A stretch of DNA of 64,000 nt from JANQGH01 sp039177555 (GCA_039177555.1 JBCDFV010000014.1:29195-93194); one strand, 5' to 3'; shown: positions 43,701-52,002, counted from the stretch's first letter. Notes: generated by a model from the letters alone, not told the origin. A program made the numbers and translations.

Positions 43701-44417
43701 CGCTGACGCCTCACCGGCCGCAAAGGCAACCACGCCAGCCCCGGCCACCGGGACCGCGAAATCATCGGCGTTGGTGGTCAGGTCCGACAGCGCCCAGGCG
43801 ACCTGCGTGGCGCCCGCAAGGTCCCCCGATCGTGTGACCTCGAATGTAAAAGTGGTCTGATCGCCGACATTGCCTTCGGCCAAGGTGACATCGGCAACCG
43901 AGAGAAACGCGCTGCCAGGCAGAAAATCCTGGCCGGCGTTGACACCGCCGAAGCTGTCGGCAGCCGATGGCTGCCAGGTGAAGTCCTCCGCCGTCAACCC
44001 GGTGCCGGTGAGCTGTAGGGAGGAGCCCACCGGCGTCGACCCGGTCTCACGGACGCCGATGTCGGTGCTGGTCAAGCCCGCGGCCGGACCATCGACCGCC
44101 TGAAAGTCGCCCTCATAACTGAGGAACTGGACGACCACCCCGTCATTGTCGACGAGCGCAATGCCATCGGGCGACCCGTTCTGGATGCCGTTGGTCAGAA
44201 ATCCGACACTAAAGGTGCCGAAACCGTCATCCTGGTCGACCAGGATCGCGGACGACAGGTCGACAGTGTCGTAAACGCGGCCGTTGGCGCCGTTGTAGAA
44301 TACCAAGTTCCAGCCGGTCAGGTCGGTTCCGGCCGGTCCTGCAATCTCGACCCCCTCGCCGACGTCGGTGCCAATATTGTCATAATGGATCTCGTTGATG
44401 AATACGCTGGTCGCCAT
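40725..44417 (-). CDS. Secreted ExeM/NucH-like nuclease with RTX repeats
   Basis: The 1230-residue protein reads as a multi-domain exported nuclease: lamin-tail domain (about 1-150), Calx-beta domain (176-281, VADVTLAEGN to TIVNDD), a second lamin-tail-like domain (286-455), an OB-fold domain (480-590), an endonuclease/exonuclease/phosphatase domain (750-1060) with LTIASYNVLNLD, ALQEVQD, VTGDFNEFEF and the catalytic SDHDP, then RTX calcium-binding nonapeptides (about 1067-1160, e.g. GGDDKIAGGDDKDLIL). There is no N-terminal signal peptide, consistent with type I secretion through C-terminal RTX signals. AAGGAGG precedes ATG 44417. No type I secretion genes are in the window. It probably degrades extracellular DNA. 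Confidence 0.9.
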   Translation of the reverse strand: MATSVFINEIHYDNIGTDVGEGVEIAGPAGTDLTGWNLVFYNGANGRVYDTVDLSSAILVDQDDGFGTFSVGFLTNGIQNGSPDGIALVDNDGVVVQFLSYEGDFQAVDGPAAGLTSTDIGVRETGSTPVGSSLQLTGTGLTAEDFTWQPSAADSFGGVNAGQDFLPGSAFLSVADVTLAEGNVGDQTTFTFEVTRSGDLAGATQVAWALSDLTTNADDFAVPVAGAGVVAFAAGEASAVIQVVVEGDVDVEANETFQITLSNATNGATILDGEAIGTIVNDDPAFAPGDVLINEFRNGGGSNDEFFELSGTPGTSLDGLTLIILSGESDPGRVDRAISLDGYAIQADGLFAFGDVGVPGLDATGTFNPSGAPSTYLLVEGFTGSTGDDLDADDDGMLDQPPWLAALDAVSIVDGDDTVDTNYAGTVIGPDGRFVPSHVFRRPDDGAFVAGVFGDQGNDTPGAANPGAAATLTAIFDIQGASHVSPFVTLDLANLPADTDFVFGADLTTSGIVTAVGANGFYLQDPTGDGDIATSDAIFVRTVEPPGVAVGQEVEVSGTVAEFFPGDTDARNLPTTEIGSPVIEVLSEGNDLPEAVVIGADGRQVPNAEIDDDAFGSFDASDDGIDFFESLEGMLVTATDLVAIAPTTRFGEIFAVSDGGDDATGLSERGTLNIAPDDFNPEKIQIDTDGAISGFSVPQVDAGASLGDVTGVVSYSFGNFEIIPTEALVAVEASTLTPETTTVAGSDNQLTIASYNVLNLDPNDGDGDADVSDGRFDAIARDIVNNMGSPDIIALQEVQDNDGSVNSDVTAADQTLQALIEAIDRVDDNLVNGSLQYEFIDNTFIGDDTSGGQPGGNIRTAFLYNPDRVDLVDGSVQSIQDGDQQNNPDNPFFGSRLPVVATFAFNGEEVTVVNSHFSSKGGSAPILGTEQPFEDRQEDPTVNGSLDERQAQANAVNDFVGDVLADDPFANVVVTGDFNEFEFVSPLETLEGNLTNLVETEVRAGERYSFIFQGNSQQLDHLLISDALQFHAAFDIVHVNTEFSDAASDHDPLVASLFVEDMNEIAGSDGRDFLFGTNDDDMILAFDGKNTVLARGGDDKIAGGDDKDLILAGRGDDEVLGGGAKDRIFGNHGNDKIDGGADDDLLSGGRDDDMFIFNFAPDGGFGHDKILDFGLGDDMIVLKNASAEDQAKVADAIAEGGFGKTVIDFGETGSITVFGFGLSEDDFMFV

Positions 44418-44513
44418 AATCGCCTCCTTCTCGTTTCGGCGATCATGCCATCTATCGGCGAAAATGGGCGATTAAAATTTTGTGTAAGTTGTATAGAACG
44501 GGAATAAGGGCAC

Positions 44514-44534
44514 CATGAGTTCTAATATCTCATG
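44514..44534. promoter_or_regulatory. Inverted repeat upstream of the RTX nuclease
   Basis: CATGAG and CTCATG form a perfect 6-bp inverted repeat with a 9-nt spacer about 97 nt before the nuclease start, in an AT-rich 225-bp gap (44418-44642) that must hold the nuclease promoter. It is a candidate regulator site only. Confidence 0.3.
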
Positions 44535-44642
44535 CGATAGATCCAATGGATTGTGTCTAGAGCAGTGCAGGATCGCCTGGCGCCACTGGGACAGATTAAT
44601 CCATTTCGTACGGATCAGCTCGTGTAAGGGCTGACCAATGGA

Positions 44643-44960
44643 TCAAACCCGGCCCGTGGCCTCACCGTCTGCGAACAGGTCGTCGCCCTGTTCTTCTATG
44701 ATCTGTTTACCCTTGCGGATACCGGCCGCCTCCGCCTCGTCGCGGGAGGTAAAGGTGTCGGCGCGCTGAAACTCGCGCGTCTGTTCGCTGGCATCGTCCT
44801 GCTTCAGGATAAAGCCCGCGAGGCGCCATTGGTTACCCGCCGAAATGGGCTGAGAACGGATGACGAAACCGCCATGCGCCTCTTCCTTGCCCTTGCCCTT
44901 GGAGCCGCCGGCGGGCTTGTCGCTGGAACCGCCAAACAGGCGTGAGAGGATCGATGCCAT
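44643..44960 (-). CDS. hlyU: HlyU family protein
   Basis: The 105-residue protein matches the HlyU family (PF10115 type): ILSRLFGGSSDKPAGGSKGK, then GGFVIRSQPISAGNQWRLAG and the C-terminal RADTFTSRDEAEAAGIRKGK followed by Q-I-I-E-E-Q-G-D-D-L-F. The family name comes from a hemolysin-gene activator, but alphaproteobacterial members are not proven regulators and no helix-turn-helix is visible. It lies immediately upstream of, and on the same strand as, the RTX nuclease. ATG 44960 is chosen; a longer frame to 45179 looks non-coding. Confidence 0.82.
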   Translation of the reverse strand: MASILSRLFGGSSDKPAGGSKGKGKEEAHGGFVIRSQPISAGNQWRLAGFILKQDDASEQTREFQRADTFTSRDEAEAAGIRKGKQIIEEQGDDLFADGEATGRV

Positions 44961-45091
44961 GAACGCAAGTTTAGCACGGATGGCGACGGCGGCAATCGCC
45001 CGAATGCGCGCGCCTTGGGCCCTGGAAACCTTTGAAGCGGTCGCGCTATGGTCCAACCATGACCCAGCAACACTTCCGTGCGTAGCCGCCG

Positions 45092-45919
45092 ATGTGTGAA
45101 CTCTTCGCCATGTCCAGCGACGGCCCGTCGACGGTGAAATACTCGCTTGCGGAGTTTTCCAAGCATGGCGGCCTGACACGCGACAACAAGGATGGCTGGG
45201 GGATCACCTACTATGAAGGCGCCGACATGCGCCTGATTAAGGAGCCGACGCCGGCCTCGACCAGCCCGTGGGTTGCGTTCATTGCCGGCCAGAACCTCGC
45301 CAGCGACACGGTCATCGCCCATGTCCGCATGGCCTCGCGCGGGCATCCGACGCTGGAGAACACGCACCCGTTCGACCGCGAGCTGGGCGGGCGGCGCCAC
45401 GTGTTCGCCCATAACGGCACGATGCCGAACATCGAGACGGCCCTGCCCTTGACGGGCGAACACTACCATCCGATCGGCGATACCGATTCCGAACACGCCT
45501 TCTGCGTGCTGTTGGGCCGATTGCATCGCCTCTGGTGGCATAGTGAGGGCGTGCCGCCCTGGCGCGATCGCTTTGACATCGTGACCCGGTTCGCGGCGGA
45601 TTTGCGGCCTCTTGGCCAAGCGAACTTTCTCTATTCAGACGGCGACGTGCTGTTCGTGCATGCGCAAAAACGCCACTATGAGCGGCCGGACGGCAGTTTG
45701 ACCGAGGCCATGCCGCCCGGCCTGAACGTGCTGACCTATGGCGACGACGAGAAGACCCAAGTCACCGCCGCCGGGCTGAACGTCTCGGTCGGCGGCAAAC
45801 AGGCCATGCTGTTTGCCAGCGTGCCGCTGACCAACGATCGCTGGGTGCCGTTGCCCGAGGGCGCCGTCCTGGCGGTGAAAGACGGGCGTGAACTGGCCCG
45901 CAGCCTGCCCGGCACTTGA
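45092..45919 (+). CDS. Class II glutamine amidotransferase
   Basis: The 275-residue protein starts MCELFAMSSDGP with the N-terminal nucleophile Cys2 of Ntn-type amidotransferases. It continues with RDNKDGWGITYYEG, VIAHVRMASRGHPTLENTHP, FAHNGTMPN and GDTDSEHAF, as in the YafJ/EgtC-type subgroup. It may release ammonia from glutamine or hydrolyse a gamma-glutamyl bond; the partner is unknown. It is divergent from the HlyU gene. Confidence 0.88.
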   Translation: MCELFAMSSDGPSTVKYSLAEFSKHGGLTRDNKDGWGITYYEGADMRLIKEPTPASTSPWVAFIAGQNLASDTVIAHVRMASRGHPTLENTHPFDRELGGRRHVFAHNGTMPNIETALPLTGEHYHPIGDTDSEHAFCVLLGRLHRLWWHSEGVPPWRDRFDIVTRFAADLRPLGQANFLYSDGDVLFVHAQKRHYERPDGSLTEAMPPGLNVLTYGDDEKTQVTAAGLNVSVGGKQAMLFASVPLTNDRWVPLPEGAVLAVKDGRELARSLPGT

Positions 45920-45932
45920 TCCCCTTTCCCCT

Positions 45933-45953
45933 CTGCCTCGGGGTTTGAGGCAG
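45933..45953 (+). terminator. Hairpin after the amidotransferase gene
   Basis: CTGCCTC and GAGGCAG form a perfect 7-bp stem with loop GGGGTTT, 14 nt after the stop, followed by TCATTT. The rest of the 242-bp gap up to marC shows no gene. Confidence 0.45.
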
Positions 45954-46161
45954 GTCATTTCGCCACTCGTCACCGCGGCCCATGGCGGATGCCCGACTGA
46001 CAGAGACCACCCGCCGCGCGCCGGCCCCTTACGGCTATCGCACGTGAGCGCGCCAAGCGGCTTTCCTTCACCGAGAATTCGTTCCACGCTTCCGCCATGA
46101 GGTTGCGTTGACATCGCGCCCTGCGGTGAGACCTCGCAACCGGCCAAGGCAAGGGGGCGAT

Positions 46162-46824
46162 ATGTGGAACGCTGTTCTCAACGAGCTCGACTGGCCGTAC
46201 TTCATCCGGTTCTTCGGCGGCCTGTTCGCGATCGCCAGCCCGCTCGCGGCCGTGCCGTTCTTCTTGGGCTACACGGCCGGACAGTCACCGAGCGAGCGTA
46301 CCCGATCCGCGTTCGTCGCGACCGGCACCATGGCCATCGCATTCGCCGTGGTGATCGTCAGCGGTATCACGTTTCTGAACCTGTTCGGCATTTCGGTGGC
46401 CGGCTTTCGGCTGGGCGGAGGGTTCGTCATCCTGCTCAGCGGTCTGGCCATGCTCAGCGCCAAGGTCGGCTCGATGGCCGTGACCGACCCGGAGGAGCGG
46501 GCGGCCGAACAATCGAAGCTTGCCGTCATCTTCCCGTTCGCGATCCCGCTGGTCGTCGGCCCCGGTGCGGCCAGCACCATCATCATCGGCCTGCACGGAC
46601 TACCCGGCCTTCAGGGTTACGTGGTGATCAGCGTCGCCTGCCTGGTCTTGCTGATCTTGATGTATATCGCCCTGCGGCTGGCGGACCCGCTGTTTCGCGT
46701 GATGGGCACGCTGGGCATGAACATCCTGGTGCGGCTGATGGGGCTGATCATCGTCGTCTTGGCGTTCGAGACCATGGCGGCTGGGCTCGTTGGCCTGTTC
46801 CCGGGACTTGCGCCTGCTTCGTGA
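46162..46824 (+). CDS. marC: MarC family integral membrane protein
   Basis: The 220-residue protein has six hydrophobic helices and MarC-family features: the FFGGLFAIASPLAAVPFFLG start (the usual D/N-P-x-x-x-x-P type motif as A-S-P-L-A-A-V-P), the FRLGGGFVILLSGLAML region, and IVFPFAIPL-like VIFPFAIPLVVGPGAASTI. The family is an inner-membrane transporter-like group of unknown substrate. ATG 46162 is preferred because AAGGGGG precedes it. Confidence 0.87.
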   Translation: MWNAVLNELDWPYFIRFFGGLFAIASPLAAVPFFLGYTAGQSPSERTRSAFVATGTMAIAFAVVIVSGITFLNLFGISVAGFRLGGGFVILLSGLAMLSAKVGSMAVTDPEERAAEQSKLAVIFPFAIPLVVGPGAASTIIIGLHGLPGLQGYVVISVACLVLLILMYIALRLADPLFRVMGTLGMNILVRLMGLIIVVLAFETMAAGLVGLFPGLAPAS

Positions 46825-46892
46825 GCCGGCCCCACATTGACAGGCAAGCCGCGCGAGCGGACCATCGGTCCACACATAAAGGAGCAGGCCTC

Positions 46893-47417
46893 ATGACACT
46901 CAAGAGCCTGATTGCCGCGACCGCATGTCTTCTGCTTGTCGGCTGCGTCAGCACCGGCGAGGAAAGCGTCGGCACGACGAACACGGAAGTTGCCGGAAAC
47001 TGGACCATCACAATCGCCACCGATCCTGAGACCGGTGACCGTCTGTTGTTCGCCAACGTATTTTCGGAGCCGGGTTTTGACGACGAGATTGTCTGGCTGG
47101 GCCTGCTCTGCGATGCGGCGGAACTCGAAGTCGGTTTCGGGCTGGAGCCGCCCTTTGAACCGGCCGAACCTCTGATCATCACGACCCAGATTGAGGATGG
47201 CCCCGTGATCGACCGGCAAGGGGACGTGTTCGACGATGGCGAACCCGTCGTTGGGTTTGCATCGAACGACGTGACCGTGCCCTTCCTGGACGAGCTGGCC
47301 GGCGGTTTTGCCCTGACCGCGACCGTCGACAATGCGGGCGATGTCAGAGGGCCGGCGCTGTTCGACATCACCGGCGTGGACATGGTCGCCCAGCGGATCA
47401 GGCGCGACTGTCTTTAG
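46893..47417 (+). CDS. Lipoprotein of unknown function
   Basis: The 174-residue protein has a type II signal peptide with lipobox LVGC (SLIAATACLLLVGC), so it is probably anchored in the envelope. The body (GNWTITIATDPETGDRLLFA, then LLCDAAELEVGFGLEPPF) looks like a small beta domain with cysteines at both ends of the chain. I do not recognise the family. AAAGGAG precedes ATG 46893. It overlaps the convergent permease gene by 4 nt. Confidence 0.7.
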   Translation: MTLKSLIAATACLLLVGCVSTGEESVGTTNTEVAGNWTITIATDPETGDRLLFANVFSEPGFDDEIVWLGLLCDAAELEVGFGLEPPFEPAEPLIITTQIEDGPVIDRQGDVFDDGEPVVGFASNDVTVPFLDELAGGFALTATVDNAGDVRGPALFDITGVDMVAQRIRRDCL

Positions 47418-48283
47418 CCCTTGATGCCGGTCGACGCGATCGAGGAGATGAAGGCGCGCTGCAGCACGAGGTAGAAGGCCAGGACGGGCACCGTAATCAG
47501 CGACAGATAGGCCATCACCTCGCCCCAAGCGGTGTTGAGCTGGAAGAAATACTGCAGGCCGACCATGACCGGGCGGTAGTCTTCCGACTGGGTGACCATC
47601 AACGGCCAGAGGTACTGGTTGTACATGACCAGGAACTTCAGGATCGCGGCCGTGGCCAGCACGGGACCGCAGAGCGGCATCACCACGCGGCGGTAGATCT
47701 GGAACCAGGAAGCACCGTCGACGCGGGCGGCCTCGATCAAGTCCTTGGGCAGATCCTTGAAGAACTGGACGAACAGAAAGATCGTCAGCGCGTCGGCGAT
47801 CCAGGGAATGATCTGGACCTGGTAGCTGTTGATCCAGCCGATGCGAAAGCCGTCGATGCCGATCCAGGGCAGGTTGTTGACCACCAGCAGCAGCGGGATG
47901 GCGATGGTTTCGAACGGCACGATGAACGTCGCCAGGATGATGGCCAGAACCACGCCGCGGCCGCGCCATTGCAGAAACACGAAGGAAAACGCGGCCACCG
48001 AGCACAGGATCAGCGACAGCACGACGGTCGTGGCGGTCACGAACAGAGAGTTGAAGACGAACCGGGCGATCGGCGCGCGTTCCGCCGCCAGCCCGTAATT
48101 GTCGATCGAAATGTCACCGACCGGCAGGAAGGCCCGGACCGAGGCGCTGTCGCGCAGAAGCTGCAGGTCCGGCTTCAGGGACGAGACGACCATGAAAACG
48201 AGAGGGAACAGGAAGATCAACGCGATCCAGACCAGCAGCAGGTAGCGCAGGATCAGCGAGGCGAGGGTATGGCGATCGGTCAT
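47414..48283 (-). CDS. Carbohydrate ABC transporter permease (MalG type)
   Basis: The 289-residue inner-membrane protein has six helices and the EAA loop contacting the ATPase (DLIEAARVDGASWFQIYRRV then V-M-P-L), typical of MalG-like permeases. It follows the MalF-like gene with the stop and start overlapping as TGATG. Together with the solute-binding protein it forms an importer for a sugar, probably a fructoside given the GH32-like glycosidase nearby (inference). It is convergent with the lipoprotein gene. Confidence 0.9.
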   Translation of the reverse strand: MTDRHTLASLILRYLLLVWIALIFLFPLVFMVVSSLKPDLQLLRDSASVRAFLPVGDISIDNYGLAAERAPIARFVFNSLFVTATTVVLSLILCSVAAFSFVFLQWRGRGVVLAIILATFIVPFETIAIPLLLVVNNLPWIGIDGFRIGWINSYQVQIIPWIADALTIFLFVQFFKDLPKDLIEAARVDGASWFQIYRRVVMPLCGPVLATAAILKFLVMYNQYLWPLMVTQSEDYRPVMVGLQYFFQLNTAWGEVMAYLSLITVPVLAFYLVLQRAFISSIASTGIKG

Positions 48284-49362
48284 CAGTCCTTGTCCCGCGT
48301 CAGCCAGCGTTGGACGAGCGAGATGGCGAGAACGAAGACGAACAGCAGCACGGAGATGGCGGACCCGCCGGCGATGTCCTGCCGTTCGTAACCGCGCTGA
48401 ACGGCCTGGAAGACCATTGTCTGCGTACTGTCGAGCGGGCCGCCGCGGGTCATGACGTCGACCTGCGCGAACAGGGCAAAGCACTGCATGGTGATGATCA
48501 CCAGCACCAGCACCGCCGTGTTGCGCAGGCCTGGCCAGGTGATGTAGCGGAACTTCTGCCATCGATTGGCGCCCTCGATGTCCGCCGCCTCGTAGAGTGA
48601 GACCGGGATCGTCTGCAGGCCTGCCAGCCAGATGATCATGTGAAAGCCGACGCCTTGCCAGATCGACATGGCCATGATCGACGGCAGCGCGGTGTTCGGA
48701 TTTCCCAGCCAATCGACGGGCTGGAAAGCCCCGAACGATAAGAAGCTGAGCATCGAGTTGAGCAGCCCGTTCTGGCCGTCATAGATGAAGCGCCACAGGA
48801 AGGCGACGACGACGATCGAAACCACCACGGGCATGAAGTAGATCACCCGGAAGACCGTGATGCCGCGCAGCTTTTGATTGATAAGCAAGGCCAGCAACAG
48901 CGCGATGCCCGCCTGCATCGGCGCGACCACGATGACGAAGAGGATCGTATTGGTCAGCGCCTTCATAAAAACGACGTCACTGGCCAGCAGCACCAGGCGG
49001 CTGTCGCCGGTCCAGCCGATCGACATCCATTCCCGCATGCCATCGAGATGCGGGTAATCCGGGTTGTTGCGGGTGAAGGTGCGCAAGCGCGGGTATTCAG
49101 GCGTGCCGTCGTCGTCCCGGATCACCTCGCCCGCCTCGTCGCGCTCCGGCTCCAGCACGAAGAAGCTCAAACCCAGCAGGTTTTCGAAGTTCCGCGCGCC
49201 GACATATTCGGCCGGATTGGGCGAGATCAGGCGCTGGTTGGTCAGCGACAGGCCGAAGGCCAGGAAGAACGGCGTGATCAGGAACAGCAGCATCAGCAGA
49301 AAGGCGGGCGATGCCATCGCCCAGCCCGTCAGCGTCTGCTTGCCTTGCGGTCCGGCCGCCAT
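48283..49362 (-). CDS. Carbohydrate ABC transporter permease (MalF type)
   Basis: The 359-residue permease has six helices and the EAA loop YEAADIEGANRWQKFRYITW. Between helices 1 and 2 there is an unusually long periplasmic stretch of about 90 residues with a charged insert (LEPERDEAGEVIRDDDGTPE), making it longer than most MalF-like sugar permeases of about 300 residues. It lies between the binding-protein gene and the MalG-like gene in one operon. Confidence 0.9.
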   Translation of the reverse strand: MAAGPQGKQTLTGWAMASPAFLLMLLFLITPFFLAFGLSLTNQRLISPNPAEYVGARNFENLLGLSFFVLEPERDEAGEVIRDDDGTPEYPRLRTFTRNNPDYPHLDGMREWMSIGWTGDSRLVLLASDVVFMKALTNTILFVIVVAPMQAGIALLLALLINQKLRGITVFRVIYFMPVVVSIVVVAFLWRFIYDGQNGLLNSMLSFLSFGAFQPVDWLGNPNTALPSIMAMSIWQGVGFHMIIWLAGLQTIPVSLYEAADIEGANRWQKFRYITWPGLRNTAVLVLVIITMQCFALFAQVDVMTRGGPLDSTQTMVFQAVQRGYERQDIAGGSAISVLLFVFVLAISLVQRWLTRDKD

Positions 49363-49404
49363 CCTGTCGCTTTCCGCCGTTCCCAGCGGCCGTCGCGCGT
49401 GCCG

Positions 49405-50667
49405 TTACTGATAGCCGTTGTTGCGGTCGAGATCGTCGTTGATGGCGTCGGTTGCGGCATCGAGCGTATCGGCAACATCGGCACCGCTGGCGATATCGCT
49501 CATCGCCTTTTCGAACTCCAAGGCGGCGACCAGATAGCCGGGCGTGACCGCACGCAACCGGGCCTGTGCCTCGCTGAGCCCATAGAACACCTCCAACGGC
49601 CCGCCCTCGGAATAGTACTCCGAGATCGCCGCCGCCGACGCGGTCGCAGGGATCAGGCCCAGCGCGTCGGAAAAGGCCGCCAGATACTCATCCTGCAACA
49701 TGAATTCGATGAATTGATTGGCACCATCGGCATGTTCGGTGGTTGACGAGACGCCGAACTGCCACGACGCCGCGCCGATGGTCGGCCCGTTGCCGAAATC
49801 GGGGGCCGGCAGGATCAAAAGATCGTCGCCGAAAGTTTCCAGCGCGCTCAGCACCGCCCAGTTGCCGTTCCACTGCATGGCATAGTTGCCGTCGACGAAG
49901 CCGGTCTCGCGATCGGCGGCGTCTTGCGAGACGCCCGGCACCATGTTGCGGTCGAACAGGCTTTGCCACCAGTCGCCGAAATCAAGGCCGGCGTCGCCGT
50001 TCAGGACGCCTTCGGCCGTCGGCACCGAGGCGTCGAGAATGTCGCCGCCGAAGCTCTGCAAAAACGGTCCGAACGCGTACGGGTACCACTCGCCCGTCCA
50101 GGCCATGCCGACATCGAACGGATAGTCGAAATCGCCGGATGCCTGAAGGGTGGTCAAGGCCGCATCGAACTCCTCAAGGTCCCAGGGCTCTTCCAAAGTC
50201 GGGATGCGGATGCCGTGCTCATCGAGGACCGACCGACGCGCGAGCACCGCAACCGCCGCGTCCCAAAGGCCGACCGTGTAAAGCTCGCCATCCCAATAGC
50301 CGAGCGTGCCCGGCAAGAAGCCGTCCGTGGCGCCCGCAGGCAGGTCGAGCGGCTGCAAATAGCCGGCCCAGGCCCAGTTCGGCATGATCGGCCCGTCGAC
50401 GTCGATGATATCTGGCAGGCTGCCGGCCAAGCCGGCCGCCACGACCGACTCGTTGTAGGAGGCTTGCGGAAACTCGGCGAGCTCGATGACCCAATCGCTT
50501 TGGGACGTGTTGAAGTCCTCGATCAGGCCGACCAGAACGTCGCGTTCAACCGGGTTGCCCGCCCCGTGATACCAGAGGCTGAGCGGCGTCTGGGCCTGTG
50601 CGGCGACACCGACCGCCGACAGGGCCAAAACCGACAGGGTCGTCTTCAGTGCACCGTTCAGGGTCAT
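49405..50667 (-). CDS. Extracellular sugar-binding protein, family 1
   Basis: The 420-residue protein has a signal peptide (LKTTLSVLALSAVGVAAQA) and the layout of ABC family 1 solute-binding proteins: SLWYHGAGNPVERDVLVGLI, then GSLPDIIDVDGPIMPNWAWA and a C-terminal AFSDALGLIPA. It delivers a sugar to the two permeases that follow. ATG 50667 is chosen because GGAGGAAACG lies just upstream. Transcription is probably repressed by the divergent LacI-type regulator through the operator at 50728-50745. No ATPase gene is found in the operon. Confidence 0.9.
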   Translation of the reverse strand: MTLNGALKTTLSVLALSAVGVAAQAQTPLSLWYHGAGNPVERDVLVGLIEDFNTSQSDWVIELAEFPQASYNESVVAAGLAGSLPDIIDVDGPIMPNWAWAGYLQPLDLPAGATDGFLPGTLGYWDGELYTVGLWDAAVAVLARRSVLDEHGIRIPTLEEPWDLEEFDAALTTLQASGDFDYPFDVGMAWTGEWYPYAFGPFLQSFGGDILDASVPTAEGVLNGDAGLDFGDWWQSLFDRNMVPGVSQDAADRETGFVDGNYAMQWNGNWAVLSALETFGDDLLILPAPDFGNGPTIGAASWQFGVSSTTEHADGANQFIEFMLQDEYLAAFSDALGLIPATASAAAISEYYSEGGPLEVFYGLSEAQARLRAVTPGYLVAALEFEKAMSDIASGADVADTLDAATDAINDDLDRNNGYQ

Positions 50668-50727
50668 CGTCGTTTCCTCCTCCATACAGCGGCTTGGTCA
50701 TTCGATCGAGCGCGCAACGCCCGACAA

Positions 50728-50745
50728 AATGACAACATTGTCATT
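50728..50745. promoter_or_regulatory. LacI-type operator in front of the sugar ABC operon
   Basis: AATGACAACATTGTCATT is a palindrome with perfect 8-bp arms (extends one more base each side, to 50727-50746). It begins 5 nt downstream of the -10 box of the minus-strand promoter, so a bound repressor would block transcription start of the binding-protein operon. Confidence 0.8.
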
Positions 50746-50751
50746 TCTCGT

Positions 50752-50782
50752 ACTATAGGCGCGCTGGATGGGATTGTGTCAA
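50752..50782 (-). promoter_or_regulatory. Probable promoter of the sugar ABC operon
   Basis: On the minus strand TTGACA (50777-50782) and TATAGT (50752-50757) are separated by 19 nt, a little over the 17-nt optimum. The operator lies immediately downstream. Confidence 0.55.
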
Positions 50783-50890
50783 TAGTCATGTCCGTAACCT
50801 CCGAATCTTTCACTTGAAAGGCACATGAAGTGCGTATCCTAGCGGTGATGCGTTCACGGATTGACGGGCGCCTGGGGTGGACCTACCATG

Positions 50891-50908
50891 AATGACAATG
50901 TTGTCAGA
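50891..50908. promoter_or_regulatory. Second LacI-type operator, in front of the repressor gene
   Basis: AATGACAATGTTGTCAGA shares the TGACAA-N2-TTGTCA core with the site 160 bp upstream. It lies 18 nt before the repressor start codon and points to autoregulation, or to looping between the two sites. Confidence 0.78.
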
Positions 50909-50925
50909 CGCCCGACCATAGCCCC

Positions 50926-52002
50926 ATGGCCACTGTCTTCGATGTCGCGAAGCTTGCCGGCGTGTCGATCAAGACGGTCTCGCGCGTGGTCAATGACGAG
51001 CCGACGGTGAAGCCGGCAACGCGCCATCGGGTTCAACAGGCCATCGAGAAGCTGGACTATCGACCGCACAGCGGCGCACGGCTGATGCGGTCGTCAAAGT
51101 CGGGCATCGTCGGCATGATTTCCGATGCGGTGTCCAGCGCGGTCGAGGACCCGCTGAACGCCGGCCTGTCAGGCATCCACATCGTGCGCGGCGTTCAGGA
51201 GGCCTGTCGAGAGGCCGGCAAGATCCTGATGATTGCGGATGAAGGCGCGGTCGACGACCGGGCCGGCGTGGCCAAATTGCTGCGCACGTTCGAAAGCCAC
51301 CGGGTGGAGGGTGTGATCTATGCCGCGCCCTTTCACAGACAGGTGGCCTTGCCGCTGCCCAAAGGGTTGCCGCTGGTGCTGGCGAACTGCTTCGATGGCT
51401 TGGGCACCCCATGCGTTTTGCCCGACGACGCCGGCGGCCAAGCATTGGCGGTTGAGCATTTGGTCGCCGCCGGACACCGGAAAATCGCCTATGTCGGGCT
51501 GGGCGAGGAACTCGTTGCCGGCCGGCTGCGCCGCGACGCATTTCGTCGCGCGTGCCGAGAGGCCGGTTTGTCGGAGACCGCGACGCCCATCCTGATCGGT
51601 TTCGACGCGACCTCGGAAATAAGTCTCGAAGACTTGCGCAAGTCCTTGGCGCAGCTGTTCAAACGAACCTCGCCGCCAACCGCGGTCTGCTTCGGCAACG
51701 ATCTGATGGCCATGCGCGGCATCGAGATGTTCGAGCGTATCGGGCTCAGCGTACCAGGCGACATCTCGGTCGTCGGCTACGACAACGACGAAAACCTTCT
51801 CCGTTATCTGAAACGCCCCCTGACCACCGTCACCCTGCCCTATCGCGAGATGGGGCGCGCCGCTGTCGATACCCTGTTGCACCGTCGTGAGCCCATCGAC
51901 GGTCGCGCCAGTGCCGCGTCTCAACTGATCCGAGGCGAACTGGTCGAGCGGTCTTCGGTCCAAGCGCTGACGCCGCAACGCGCGACTGGTCAGGCGACCT
52001 GA
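50926..52002 (+). CDS. LacI-family transcriptional repressor
   Basis: The 358-residue protein has a LacI helix-turn-helix (VFDVAKLAGVSIKTVSRVVN followed by D-E-P-T-V-K-P-A-T-R) and a hinge (YRPHSGARLMRSSKSG). A periplasmic-binding-like effector domain follows, with the C-terminal VVGYDNDENLLRYLKRPLTT. It probably controls the divergent sugar ABC operon and the downstream glycosidase, responding to the imported sugar or its product. Two matching palindromes lie between the divergent starts. Confidence 0.93.
   Translation: MATVFDVAKLAGVSIKTVSRVVNDEPTVKPATRHRVQQAIEKLDYRPHSGARLMRSSKSGIVGMISDAVSSAVEDPLNAGLSGIHIVRGVQEACREAGKILMIADEGAVDDRAGVAKLLRTFESHRVEGVIYAAPFHRQVALPLPKGLPLVLANCFDGLGTPCVLPDDAGGQALAVEHLVAAGHRKIAYVGLGEELVAGRLRRDAFRRACREAGLSETATPILIGFDATSEISLEDLRKSLAQLFKRTSPPTAVCFGNDLMAMRGIEMFERIGLSVPGDISVVGYDNDENLLRYLKRPLTTVTLPYREMGRAAVDTLLHRREPIDGRASAASQLIRGELVERSSVQALTPQRATGQAT

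Noticed and set aside
45635..46147. Minus-strand open frame across the end of the amidotransferase gene and the following gap
   Set aside because: It has no domain, no good ribosome site, and crosses a hairpin that probably terminates the plus-strand gene.
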